NCBI RefSeq assembly: GCF_001654455.1
Contig: NZ_CP015772.1
Span: 620,001-684,000, forward strand
Source: Niabella ginsenosidivorans
GTDB taxonomy: Bacteria > Bacteroidota > Bacteroidia > Chitinophagales > Chitinophagaceae
DNA length: 64,000 bases
Reading direction: 5' to 3'
In this document: piece after piece, positions 9,348 to 18,478 of the stretch
Layout: every line of letters starts with the position of its first letter
Numbering within the stretch: the stretch's first letter is position 1
The notes under the pieces: model-generated
Told to the model about the DNA's origin: nothing
Database searches by the model: none
What the model saw: the letters and a program-made list of their open reading frames with translations, nothing else
Position numbers and translations under genes: made by a program

Positions 9348-10523
9348 TTACTGTATTGTATTTCCCATATTGAACATAGGCAGGTACATAGCTATAAGTA
9401 CAATTCCTACAACTAATCCCAGGATAACAATGATCACCGGTTCAATGAATTTGCTCAGCTGCGTGGTTTGGTAGTCCAGGTCTTCGCTGTAACGGTCGGA
9501 GAGGTTCTTAAAAAATAATTCAAGTTCGTTTACCTCTTCACCCACTTTTACCAGTGCCACCATTTTAGAAGGGAACACCTTTTGGCCAGCCATACTCTCA
9601 TGCAGCGGCAATCCTTTTAGCAGATCCTCTTCCATTTGGGAGAGCGCCTGCTCCAGCGGGTAAAAGCCCATCACCTGCTTGCCTAACGCCAAAGCCTGCA
9701 CCAGGGGCACTTTGGCGCCCAGTAATAACTGCATGGTAGAAGCAAACCGTGCCAGGTAAATCTTAGAAACAATGTTCTTTACAACCGGTATTTTTTGCAG
9801 CAGCAGGTCTTTGTATTTTTTGTACCATGACTTGTTACGGTTGATACTAATGAAGATAATAATGGCGAGCAATAACAGGAATATTTTCCCTGCGGCCGCC
9901 TGCATAAAACTGGATACATTGAGTACCTGCCGGGTTAAAAAAGGCAGATCTCCTCCAAAACGTTTGAATACATCCGCAAACATAGGTACCACATAATTCA
10001 TCATAAAGAACACAGCGCAAAATGCCACGCATAAAACGATAATAGGATAGGTGAGCGCACCGATGATCTGCCTGCGTTGTTTGATCTTTGCCTTATAATA
10101 AACAGAGAGCTGCTGTAATACCGTGTTGAGCTTACCGGTTTCTTCCCCGATCTCTACGGTAAAATATTCATAAGGGGTAAAGTTTTTATTTCCCCGCATA
10201 GCGGACGACAGGCTGCTGCCATTGATCACTTTGTCAAGAATAACCGTTAATATGGCTTTAGGTACTTTTTTGCGCAGCTCATCCCGGATCAGTTGCAGGG
10301 CGCTGCGGATGTCCAGTCCGGCGTCCATCAGGCTGCCCAGCTCCAGGTAAAAAGATTCCTTTATTTTATCGGAAAAGGATTTACCAAAAAGAGCAATGTC
10401 TTTGGAAAGGAGCACTTCCAGCTGCTTCATAAAAGAAGCCGGTTGCTTTACCCGTTCCTGCTCCTGTTCTTTTTCAGATGCAGCAATCGTCTTCAGCGCT
10501 TTTATATCAATAGGTTGATTCAT
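9348..10523 (-). CDS. gspF: type II secretion / type IV pilus inner-membrane platform protein (GspF/PilC-like)
   Basis: The polytopic platform protein that sits in the inner membrane under the pseudopilus and contacts the ATPase. The 391 residues hold two GspF repeats: the first after about residue 60 (LGSLMDAGLDIRSALQLI, VEIGEETGKL), the second after about 265 (FASTMQLLLGAKVPLVQAL, VKVGEEVNELE). Each is followed by hydrophobic helices near 165-190, 215-235 and 360-385. A charged extension of about 45 residues precedes the first repeat. It is the last gene of a five-gene minus-strand operon and overlaps the preceding pseudopilin by 17 bp. Its ATPase partner is encoded far away, at 28411. Confidence 0.9.
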   Translation of the reverse strand: MNQPIDIKALKTIAASEKEQEQERVKQPASFMKQLEVLLSKDIALFGKSFSDKIKESFYLELGSLMDAGLDIRSALQLIRDELRKKVPKAILTVILDKVINGSSLSSAMRGNKNFTPYEYFTVEIGEETGKLNTVLQQLSVYYKAKIKQRRQIIGALTYPIIVLCVAFCAVFFMMNYVVPMFADVFKRFGGDLPFLTRQVLNVSSFMQAAAGKIFLLLLAIIIFISINRNKSWYKKYKDLLLQKIPVVKNIVSKIYLARFASTMQLLLGAKVPLVQALALGKQVMGFYPLEQALSQMEEDLLKGLPLHESMAGQKVFPSKMVALVKVGEEVNELELFFKNLSDRYSEDLDYQTTQLSKFIEPVIIVILGLVVGIVLIAMYLPMFNMGNTIQ

Positions 10524-11046
10524 TTATTGAAATATTGGAATTGTCATAATTTAAAAGGTCGTCCGTTGCATATTTTTTTTGAAGATACGTATAAAAGAGC
10601 TGTCCCTTATATCGATGCTGTAGGCGGATGCCTGTAATCAATGGGAGGGTATCGTTTACAATTGTTCTGTTGGTGATCCTTCCACCGGGCTTTAGCGTGT
10701 CCGTTCGAACGCCGATATTGCGCAGGATATAGTTGCTGTCCACCTGGTAGCTGATGGTTTCCAGTGTGCCATTGGACGCTTTTATCTGAATAATGATCCG
10801 TTCGGGATCTGTTTCAGCAGTAACGCCTGTTGCCTTCTCCATATCATTTTGCATTATCTTTTTTGTGGTAAAGTACTCGGTAAAAAAACGGTTGGTTTCA
10901 AAATTGCGCCGGCTTTGCCGGGTAATGATCATATACATGGTGGCGATCACACCAAAGAGAATGGCCATCAGCAGCATGCTCACTACCAGTTCCGGCAGCG
11001 TAAAGGCGTTGAGCGTATGCGAAAATTTTTTTTTAAGGCTGCGCAT
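10507..11046 (-). CDS. pseudopilin-like protein (GspJ-type position)
   Basis: A 179-residue protein with a prepilin N-terminus: a basic leader ending in Ala, then FTLPELVVSMLLMAILFGV with the conserved Glu at position +5 of the mature form. This should be cut by a prepilin peptidase (candidate at 27893) and assembled in the inner membrane. The rest is a soluble domain rich in beta-strand-type segments with no family match by eye. It overlaps the neighbouring pseudopilin by 14 bp. The assignment as a minor pseudopilin rests on the N-terminus and context. Confidence 0.75.
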   Translation of the reverse strand: MRSLKKKFSHTLNAFTLPELVVSMLLMAILFGVIATMYMIITRQSRRNFETNRFFTEYFTTKKIMQNDMEKATGVTAETDPERIIIQIKASNGTLETISYQVDSNYILRNIGVRTDTLKPGGRITNRTIVNDTLPLITGIRLQHRYKGQLFYTYLQKKYATDDLLNYDNSNISINESTY

Positions 11047-11428
11047 CGGTTAGTGAGTCCCGGAAGGTTTGTGTATTGATCAATAATAAACGGGTAATCA
11101 GGGGGGTATTGGCCGAATCCCTTTTGAAGATCGTAAAAACCACCTGGCTGATACCATCTATATTGCGATAGGGGGTCGTTTCACGGGTGACAGGCCAGCC
11201 GTCCACCATTGTTTTTTGTGTATTAAAATCTCTATGGGTCAATGATGCCTGTAGATAATCATCCAGCACATTCCCGGCCTTTTGTTTTTGCAGGCTGAAG
11301 CCGGAGGCATTCAGCGAAACGAAAAATTGCATCGTGATAAAAAATACAACCAGGATCAGCACCAGGGTAATTACTGATTCGATCAATGAAAACGCCTTTA
11401 GCTGGTATGGGATATTTAATCGAGCCAT
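11033..11428 (-). CDS. pseudopilin-like protein (GspI-type position)
   Basis: A protein of about 131 residues beginning MARLNIPYQLKAFSLIESVI; the prepilin motif A/FSLIESVITLVLILVVFFI is clear, with Glu at +5. The ATG at 11428 is chosen over a further upstream non-ATG start because it places the leader at normal length and overlaps the 425-residue gene by 13 bp, like the other joints in this operon. The C-terminal part is variable. It is probably a minor pseudopilin of the same machine as the GspF-like gene. Confidence 0.75.
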   Translation of the reverse strand: MARLNIPYQLKAFSLIESVITLVLILVVFFITMQFFVSLNASGFSLQKQKAGNVLDDYLQASLTHRDFNTQKTMVDGWPVTRETTPYRNIDGISQVVFTIFKRDSANTPLITRLLLINTQTFRDSLTDAQP

Positions 11429-12693
11429 TGAATAACCGTTTGCCGGGCAGCGCCCGTAAATATAGAAAAATAACCCGCCTGGCGGAACCATTTGGAGGAT
11501 TTTATAGTTGCATCGATGAGAATGTTCTCCATGCTCATGGGGCCGCGCTGCTCAAAGAAAAAATCAGTAAACACAGCGCCTTCAACAGCGCCGTTCAGAT
11601 AAGTGTAGCCTTCATTATAAACCATTCCCTTTACTGTAGCCCCGCTTTTTATTTTTACGACCGGTTTAATATTGGTGTTGTTATTTTCCACAAGCGCCAG
11701 GATGATGCCGTGCAGGCTACTGCCAGGCTCTATAGTGACCGTAGCGCTGGTGTTCCCGATGCTGTTGACGCGACCGGCTCCAACCAGGGCGCTGGGATAA
11801 TCAAAAGTACAACCGCTTTCAACGGTAATGCTGTCAAGAGCAATAGCCTGCACTGAACCTTTAAAGCCGCTGTTGAAATGAATAAAGGGAGCTACCAGCA
11901 GCACATTGTTTAATCGTGCCCCGGAGTTTACTTCAATGACCGAATCTGATACCAGCAGCAATTTGCCTGTAAAGCTCTGATTGGTAAGTGTACCGTTCCC
12001 GGGCAGCAGGATGGTTTTTTGTTCCTGTAAAAAAGATTGCTGATCATTATCTGGCATATGGATACCGCCTTTTTTATTGGCAAGCACTGCCAGTTCCCGG
12101 AAGTAGCTCCGGTATTCCGGTTGGAGGAAAGGTAATTCCTTCTTACTGCTGTCTATACTGCCCTCGATAAGATTTTTACGGGAGAAGCCTTTTTCCTGGA
12201 AGAAGCCGCTGCGGATGCCGGATTTGGGCAGGTATGCTTTTCCTTCAATATAGGTATCGCCTGTTACGGAAAGCGGCCGGTCGTGATCGGCAAGATATAC
12301 ACTGGCATCCAGGTAGGGAAACTGTGCTGCGCTGTATAAGAATGCTCTTTCTTTTACCCGGCCTTTATAGCTTACTTTGATTCCTGCTGCACGAAAGCAT
12401 CCCCAAAGCTCATGGGTATAATAAATGGAATCGGGACTATTGTTTTCAAAAAGCAGGGAGCTGTCGTGTACCGGCTGCCGGTTGATAGCGGTGTTGGCCA
12501 ATACCAGGGTGGTGCCAGATTCCAGGTCATCGGCCAGCCGTTGATCGATAGCATCTCTTATGGAAAAGAAACGGAAATAATACAAGGCCAGCAGCATCAG
12601 GCCACAGGTAATCAGTATGATCAGAGAAAGGATCAGGGTGGCCAGCAGCGAGCTGCCTTTGAATTTTTTATTCAACAGAGAATCAGTGCTCAT
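11416..12693 (-). CDS. membrane-anchored beta-rich protein in secretion operon
   Basis: A 425-residue protein with one N-terminal membrane helix (LLATLILSLIILITCGLMLL, residues 15-34) followed by a long extracytoplasmic region. After about residue 230 it becomes repetitive and beta-rich with spaced hydrophobics (LLLVSDSVIEVNSGARLNNV, VQAIALDSITVESGC, VTIEPGSSLHGIILALVENN, VVKIKSGATVKGMVYNEGYT), resembling a right-handed beta-helix or bactofilin-like solenoid. The N-terminus lacks the Glu+5 of class III prepilins. Its place between MORN protein and pseudopilins suggests a GspK/PilX-like minor component, but the fold looks different. Function unknown. Confidence 0.6.
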   Translation of the reverse strand: MSTDSLLNKKFKGSSLLATLILSLIILITCGLMLLALYYFRFFSIRDAIDQRLADDLESGTTLVLANTAINRQPVHDSSLLFENNSPDSIYYTHELWGCFRAAGIKVSYKGRVKERAFLYSAAQFPYLDASVYLADHDRPLSVTGDTYIEGKAYLPKSGIRSGFFQEKGFSRKNLIEGSIDSSKKELPFLQPEYRSYFRELAVLANKKGGIHMPDNDQQSFLQEQKTILLPGNGTLTNQSFTGKLLLVSDSVIEVNSGARLNNVLLVAPFIHFNSGFKGSVQAIALDSITVESGCTFDYPSALVGAGRVNSIGNTSATVTIEPGSSLHGIILALVENNNTNIKPVVKIKSGATVKGMVYNEGYTYLNGAVEGAVFTDFFFEQRGPMSMENILIDATIKSSKWFRQAGYFSIFTGAARQTVIQWLD

Positions 12694-13223
12694 TGATTTC
12701 TTACTGTTTTTGCCGGTTGCCGGATGCCTTTTTTGTAGCGCACTACAACGCTGCTGTCCTGTACCAGTTCCACCTGCAGCCCGGTAAAAAGGCCGTCCTT
12801 TTCATAACCGCGTTTCAGTAATTTGCCATTCTCATCATAGGTTTCAATATGCTGCGCACCGTCAAGAAAACGTTTTTTTGCCAGGGACTTCAGCTGGCCG
12901 TTTTCATACCAGGTACGCCAGAGCCCTGTTTTTTCACCCAGTTTGAACCGGCCCTGTTCCAGCAGATGGCGGTCCTTGTCCACTACTTTATAATACCCAT
13001 GCAGCAGCTTGCCATAAAAGCTGCCTTCAGTTTGATAAATATGCCCCGACTTAAACCAGTAATAAAAATGCCGGGAATGGAATTGAGGAACGATGTCCGT
13101 TACCTGAAACAGGAAAGAGCGATCAGCGGAATCGATCCGTACCTGACCGTTATAGTATTGGGCATTTGTGTGCATGGGAGTACAAAAGTTAATCAGGATA
13201 ACAAGAGGGTAAAGGCGTTTCAT
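12690..13223 (-). CDS. secreted MORN-repeat protein
   Basis: A 177-residue protein with a signal peptide (MKRLYPLVILINFCTPMHTNA) and MORN / YwqK-type repeats: GKLLHGYYKVVDKDRHLLEQG, KTGLWRTWYENGQLKSLAKK, DGAQHIETYDENGKLLKRG. Such repeats make beta-hairpin sheets and often mediate binding. It is the first gene of the minus-strand secretion operon; its stop overlaps the next start. The database label 'YwqK family antitoxin' is often attached to such repeats, but there is no toxin partner here and a structural role in the envelope is more likely. Confidence 0.75.
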   Translation of the reverse strand: MKRLYPLVILINFCTPMHTNAQYYNGQVRIDSADRSFLFQVTDIVPQFHSRHFYYWFKSGHIYQTEGSFYGKLLHGYYKVVDKDRHLLEQGRFKLGEKTGLWRTWYENGQLKSLAKKRFLDGAQHIETYDENGKLLKRGYEKDGLFTGLQVELVQDSSVVVRYKKGIRQPAKTVRNQ

Positions 13224-13285
13224 ATTTTCTCACTGCGTTTTGTTGGATGTAAAGATAGGTGTTTGAAAAAAAGTAGAAAAAAGAT

Positions 13286-13318
13286 TTGGAAATAACGAAG
13301 ATGGTTTTGTACTTTTAC
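13286..13318 (+). promoter_or_regulatory. candidate Bacteroidota promoter
   Basis: TTTG at 13286-13289 and TACTTTTA at 13311-13318 are separated by 21 bp, matching the -33 TTTG / -7 TAnnTTTG pattern of Bacteroidota primary sigma factor promoters. It points toward the cargo gene at 13653 and would give a leader of over 300 nt. The intervening bases hold no convincing gene. Confidence 0.4.
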
Positions 13319-13652
13319 CCTGTAACTAATGAATGAGATCAAAACATGAAAAACAAAAACAGAATAGCTGCTGATGGAAGTTGCCCGCTAAACGAAGCCG
13401 GTTAGGAAGGAATAGATGTAACAACCCCAATGATCAATACTGTAGCAACCCTGTAACTGTATTTCTGATTTTGTAAGAAGGATGGATTTTTAATGGTCTA
13501 AGTGCTTTGTGCAGCCCTGGTAGGGGTAAGGGAGTGGCGTATGCATCCATGTTCTTGCCTGCTTTAAGGCCATGATCGGATCTGCTCAGTTGCCCGGGAT
13601 ATCAGTGATTTATAAGATCGAATGGATTTAAAACAAACTGAAAAACTCACAT

Positions 13653-14702
13653 ATGAGAAAAACGATCAGAGCCGTGCCGCCTGTTATTGTATTTTTTACT
13701 GGTATGATACATGGATATAGTCAGAATTTACTGAACCTTGGGGGCTGGGTACCGGGAACGGGAGCCGTCACTGCTTTTGCAATAAATGGTGTTGCAACTG
13801 AAAACCAGCGGGAGTGGGGCTCTGGCCCCGGAGGAAACCGTGTGGTGGTATGGAAAGCCATACCTAACGGGGGTAATGATGCAGATGGCGGCTGGAACAG
13901 CACTGCTGTCAGTATCGATGCAGCATCTATGTACCGGCTCACAGTATGGATCAAAAAACTGAATTCCAATGATGGTACCACCTATTTTGGCTGTTCGCAG
14001 AACAATGTAGTTACAGCCCTGAACGGCACAGCCAATAACAATCCTTATTTCTGGGTTGGCGATCTTCCTGAACTGGATAAATGGTACCTGTTGGTAGGTT
14101 ATGTGCATGGCAGTGGAGATTCTTCACTGGTGAGCATGGGAGGAGTTTATGACGGGGTAACGGGTGCAAAAGTGAGCAACTGCACGGATTTTAAATTTGC
14201 AGCAGGGGCAGCCCAGCTGGTGCACCGTGCTTATTTGTATTATGACCCCAATACCAGTGACCGGCAGTTTTTTTATGGCCCCAGGATAGAGCAGGTAAAC
14301 GGGAATGAACCTTCCATAGCTACTTTGCTGGGTTCCCTAGGAACCGGTGCTGCCGGAGCTACCAATTTTTCGGGTAAGGTAGGCATTCTGACCAGTGATC
14401 CGGGAGATTATGCTTTGGCAGTAAAGGGCAAGCTAAGGGCGCAGGAGATCAAAGTGGATGCTCCTGCCAACTGGCCGGACTATGTGTTTGAGAAAGGTCA
14501 TCAGAAAATGACATTGGAGGAACTGGCCGCATATGTCAAAGCTAACAAACACCTGCCTGGTATACCCGGTGCGGAAGAGGTGAAAGAAAAGGGGATTGAT
14601 CTGGCAGAAATGAACAGGCTATTACTGGAGAAGATAGAGGAATTGACACTGTATTTGATCAAACAAGGCAAAACCATTCAGGAGTTAAAAAACACGCAAT
14701 AA
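13653..14702 (+). CDS. secreted modular protein with WPDYVF C-terminal domain (paralogue 1)
   Basis: A 349-residue protein with a signal peptide (VIVFFTGMIHGYSQ), a beta-rich N-terminal part of about 215 residues that looks like a carbohydrate-binding or lectin-like sandwich (WGSGPGGNRVVVWKA, MYRLTVWIKKLNSNDGTTYF), and the shared C-terminal domain from about residue 254: LAVKGKLRAQEIKV, NWPDYVF, HLPGIPGAEEV, LLLEKIEELTLYLI and a short coiled-coil end. It is the first of eleven such genes in the window and lies just after the divergent secretion operon. The domain recalls trimeric phage tail-fibre ends; an adhesive surface or fibre protein is the best guess. Confidence 0.75.
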   Translation: MRKTIRAVPPVIVFFTGMIHGYSQNLLNLGGWVPGTGAVTAFAINGVATENQREWGSGPGGNRVVVWKAIPNGGNDADGGWNSTAVSIDAASMYRLTVWIKKLNSNDGTTYFGCSQNNVVTALNGTANNNPYFWVGDLPELDKWYLLVGYVHGSGDSSLVSMGGVYDGVTGAKVSNCTDFKFAAGAAQLVHRAYLYYDPNTSDRQFFYGPRIEQVNGNEPSIATLLGSLGTGAAGATNFSGKVGILTSDPGDYALAVKGKLRAQEIKVDAPANWPDYVFEKGHQKMTLEELAAYVKANKHLPGIPGAEEVKEKGIDLAEMNRLLLEKIEELTLYLIKQGKTIQELKNTQ

Positions 14703-14981
14703 AAGCGTATACCAAGTTAAAACTGATATGGTATTGGTACAATTAGCACCAACAGTAGCAATTATGTGTTACGAAAGTGGTTGCAGTCAAAATACTGGAT
14801 CTGTGGGGCCTGATGCCTATCTACTGAATAGTCACTTGGAGAGGTGCCAATCAGAAAAATAAGGCAAATATAAAATTACGTCGACAAGGAATGGAGCAGA
14901 AGAACAATTAATGTAAACGAGGAATTAGGGATTAGTTGTAAAAGCTTAAAAAATATTAAAGTATAAATTAAATTGTCGAAC

Positions 14982-17900
14982 ATGAAACATATGACAGATC
15001 GTATTTATTTTGATAAATTCAAATTGATTGTTCTATTTAGCGTATTTGTATTATTGTGTACAGGCAACTTTTTAAATGCGCAACAACCTAATTTAAATAA
15101 TAGTTCCTATATCCCCGGAATAAATATCAAAAGTCCTGATGTGTCAGAAATAGTGAAATATATAGAATATCCGGTTGATGTGTCAACCGGTATACCTCAA
15201 AACAATGTCCCTTTATACACGATCAATACACAAAAGTTGACAGTTCCGATATCGTTAAGCTATCATGCGGGAGGAATAAAGGTAGATCAAAGAGCTAGTG
15301 TGGTTGGTTTAGGTTGGACTCTAAATGCGGGAGGAGTTATATCGCAAATTGTAAAAGACAAATCAGATATCGGGATGTTTTCGAACCATAATGAATATGG
15401 ATTTATCCCTGATCTGGGGCAGAATGTTCTAGACTCTATGCTTTTTTCAGCGCCTTTTGGTCAATATTATCATGTTGTTAATAATAACGGGGTGAGTGAT
15501 AGCTTAGGGATAATTGTAAATGATAGGCTTCGGAATTATGATAATGAACCTGACATATATTATATATTTGCTCCTGAACTTAATGGAATTATTTCATTAG
15601 ATAATTCGAAAAAATTTGTGTCTTATGGCTTAGATACTCTTATTGTTATTAAAGGGCCACGGCGCTATGAGGATAACACTCAGCTCATTCTTAAGAGTAA
15701 ATTTGGCACGATTTACACGTTTGGGAAAGCTATTTCAGGTAATAATATATATATTGACACAACTATCTCCAGTACTAGTAGTAATTTAATACCGAGACAA
15801 ACGGATAGCTATAACTGGTATTTAAGCTCAATTATATCCAAAGATCTTTCTGATACAATACGATTTGAGTACCTAAGAATGCATGATGAGGATGGATTAG
15901 TAACAAATGTAGTTCAATCGCAAAATAGTAATCTTATCTATCCGGGTAACACCGTTGTCGATTTCCATAACAAAGATTTTACTTATGTTTCTAAAACTGT
16001 TAACGGAGAGTGTTTTATAAGTAAAATAATATTTAAGGATGGCCATGTGGATTTTAATTATATTTCAGATAGATTGGATGTCTATCATAAATTACGTCTT
16101 TCGGAAGTAGCTGTCTATAATAATGACGCGACTCTGATTCAAAAGATCAAGCTTCATAATAATAGTTATTTTAATAGAAATGGATGTTGTAGTCTTGATT
16201 TAGCGGGAATATATGGCGCCCAAAATATTGATCTTAAATCTCTAAAATTAGATGGATTACAAATCTTCAGGGAGCCTTCTCAAACTCCTTTGCAATATTA
16301 TTTTTACTATGATACATTAAATGCACTACCACGAGTACATTCTGGGTCTCAGGACATGTGGGGATATTATAATGGTAAATCGGGAGGTGTTTCCCAGACT
16401 TTTTTCGTAGATAATTATAATAGACCTGTTATAGTTGGAGAAGATCGGACTCCTGATCCCAATTATATGAAAGCAGGTGTTTTAAATAGAATAGTGTATC
16501 CTACGGGTGGCTATACCACTTATGAGTATGAGCCTAATCAGTATCTTTCAACCCAAACACCTTTGCAGGGTAATTTGATAACTACAACAAAATCTTTATC
16601 AACCCAAGCCATGAGTTCAAATAACTGTTCAGGTGTATTCGCTCAATGGCCTTCTCAGACTATTCTTCGAGATACTATAAAAAATTTACCACAGAATCCT
16701 TATTATGCGAATTATAGCATAACATTCTCCGGGTATAATGTTATTGGGAACGGCCCCATGTATTGCACTGTTGATGGAACTCTTTACCAGTATTATCCCA
16801 ATGCATCATCAAAAACAATCACGGGCCAATTGACTGTTTATAATGGAAGTGTTGTTACTTTTGAATTGAATACAAATGGCGCAACAGGAGGTGGACAGGG
16901 TACACCCGCTCAATGTCCCTACCCTTATATAAATGTTACGCTGTCGTATGACTACTTAACAACTCAGAGTAATCCAACTGATCACCCGCTCCTGGCAGGA
17001 GGGCTGAGGGTTAAAAGAATTAGCAGTATTGCTAACTCTTCAAACGAACCTTCATATGAGAAACTATATGAATATGATAATCCGCAACAAGCCAACGGTA
17101 CAGGTGTCGGAATTTTGCTTACAGATCCATACAGTACAAATGTTTATTTTAGTGATTATCTAGGAACACGTGCTACTAATAATTATGAAGATATAATCAC
17201 TTCTGCTATTAACATTTTATCGAACTCAACTTTAGAATTAGGAGAAAATAATGGAGCCTCGGTGTTTTATCCTAAAGTAACAGAGTATAATAATAGCAAT
17301 GGTACGCCAAAAGATAAAACTGAATATTATTTCATGGCTATCAAACCATATAGGGATAATAAGCCTGCAACTTATTACAGATATGATGCTTTTTATTATC
17401 CATCTTGGCTATCTACACCACGAAATACAGAAAAAATTCTGTTTTCATATAGCAATGGAAACTTTGATACCATATCTAAAACCAGCAACTACTATACATT
17501 AAACTACAAATACCCGATTCGGGCACTAAAAATATTGACGATTGGTCCCGAGTGGACAATATATAATCATTACCCTCAAGGCCAAGGCACCGGTGGCTAT
17601 TTTGGAGCTAATTATAATAGATACTGGGCATATCTTCAATATATTCCAAGAGGCGGTTATCAATTATCCGCTACTGCTACGAGTACTTATGATAATGATA
17701 GCTTAAAACTTACTGAAAGCGTAAGCTATGATTACAACAAGGCTAACGATTTAATTTCAAAAAAATATGTTAATAGTAGCGGTAAAAATATCAATACCTA
17801 TATTCATTATACAGGGGATTTGTCTCTCAACGTTCTTTCGAAAAAAGGAATTCTTTCAACACCCGTTTCTATAGAAAATACGGTCAATAACCAATTGGTT

Positions 17901-18455
17901 TCAGGAAGTTTTTACAGTTTTGACACTTTATCAAATATAGTTAAGTCTTATGATTTCGAACGGACATTAGTTAGGGATGTAAGTACTAATATTCAATACA
18001 ATGTACCTCCTGATAATTATAAACCAGTTTACCAATTATTATATGGCTTAAATAATAATTTGAATGAAAAACAGAAATATAATGACAATCGAGAGGTCTA
18101 TCTATGGGGATATAAATCACAATATCCGGTTGCTAAAATTATAGGAAGTGATTATGCTACGGTAAGTGCTGTTGTAACTCAAGCCCAAATTGATGCGGCT
18201 GTGGCATCTGATCAGAATTTGCGAACCTTAATGAATACACTTCGCACTGATAGCCGGACGAGAAATGCGTTGGTTAGTAGCTATACCTACAAGCCATTGG
18301 TGGGTATGACCTCTGAGACAGATCCTTCCGGGCGTACCACTTATTATGAATATGATGGCTTTGGCCGTTTAAGTGTAGTGAAAGATGATACAGGCAAGGT
18401 GCTTAAAAAGTACTGTTATAATTACGCCGGCCAGCCGGTTAACTGCAATCAATAA
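14982..18455 (+). CDS. RHS repeat protein A of locus 1
   Basis: About 1,157 residues with a signal peptide (FKLIVLFSVFVLLCTGNFLNA) and a SpvB/RHS-like shell start (YHAGGIKVDQRASVVGLGWT, LNAGGVIS). Long YD-type repeat sequence follows, ending in DPSGRTTYYEYDGFGRLSVV and KDDTGKVLKKYCYNYAGQPV. It stops where an RHS core would continue, and the DUF6443/RHS protein starts 23 bp later, so the two are probably one functional unit split in two polypeptides. Starts are ATG at 14982 or 14991. It is AT-rich compared with the B gene. An equivalent A gene is at 40004. No enzymatic tip is present. Confidence 0.8.
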   Translation: MKHMTDRIYFDKFKLIVLFSVFVLLCTGNFLNAQQPNLNNSSYIPGINIKSPDVSEIVKYIEYPVDVSTGIPQNNVPLYTINTQKLTVPISLSYHAGGIKVDQRASVVGLGWTLNAGGVISQIVKDKSDIGMFSNHNEYGFIPDLGQNVLDSMLFSAPFGQYYHVVNNNGVSDSLGIIVNDRLRNYDNEPDIYYIFAPELNGIISLDNSKKFVSYGLDTLIVIKGPRRYEDNTQLILKSKFGTIYTFGKAISGNNIYIDTTISSTSSNLIPRQTDSYNWYLSSIISKDLSDTIRFEYLRMHDEDGLVTNVVQSQNSNLIYPGNTVVDFHNKDFTYVSKTVNGECFISKIIFKDGHVDFNYISDRLDVYHKLRLSEVAVYNNDATLIQKIKLHNNSYFNRNGCCSLDLAGIYGAQNIDLKSLKLDGLQIFREPSQTPLQYYFYYDTLNALPRVHSGSQDMWGYYNGKSGGVSQTFFVDNYNRPVIVGEDRTPDPNYMKAGVLNRIVYPTGGYTTYEYEPNQYLSTQTPLQGNLITTTKSLSTQAMSSNNCSGVFAQWPSQTILRDTIKNLPQNPYYANYSITFSGYNVIGNGPMYCTVDGTLYQYYPNASSKTITGQLTVYNGSVVTFELNTNGATGGGQGTPAQCPYPYINVTLSYDYLTTQSNPTDHPLLAGGLRVKRISSIANSSNEPSYEKLYEYDNPQQANGTGVGILLTDPYSTNVYFSDYLGTRATNNYEDIITSAINILSNSTLELGENNGASVFYPKVTEYNNSNGTPKDKTEYYFMAIKPYRDNKPATYYRYDAFYYPSWLSTPRNTEKILFSYSNGNFDTISKTSNYYTLNYKYPIRALKILTIGPEWTIYNHYPQGQGTGGYFGANYNRYWAYLQYIPRGGYQLSATATSTYDNDSLKLTESVSYDYNKANDLISKKYVNSSGKNINTYIHYTGDLSLNVLSKKGILSTPVSIENTVNNQLVSGSFYSFDTLSNIVKSYDFERTLVRDVSTNIQYNVPPDNYKPVYQLLYGLNNNLNEKQKYNDNREVYLWGYKSQYPVAKIIGSDYATVSAVVTQAQIDAAVASDQNLRTLMNTLRTDSRTRNALVSSYTYKPLVGMTSETDPSGRTTYYEYDGFGRLSVVKDDTGKVLKKYCYNYAGQPVNCNQ

Positions 18456-18478
18456 ACTCAAAGCCAAAACAAACGGAT

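Noticed and set aside
12690-13223. Antitoxin function for the MORN (YwqK-type) protein
   Set aside because: It has a signal peptide, sits at the head of a secretion operon and has no toxin partner.
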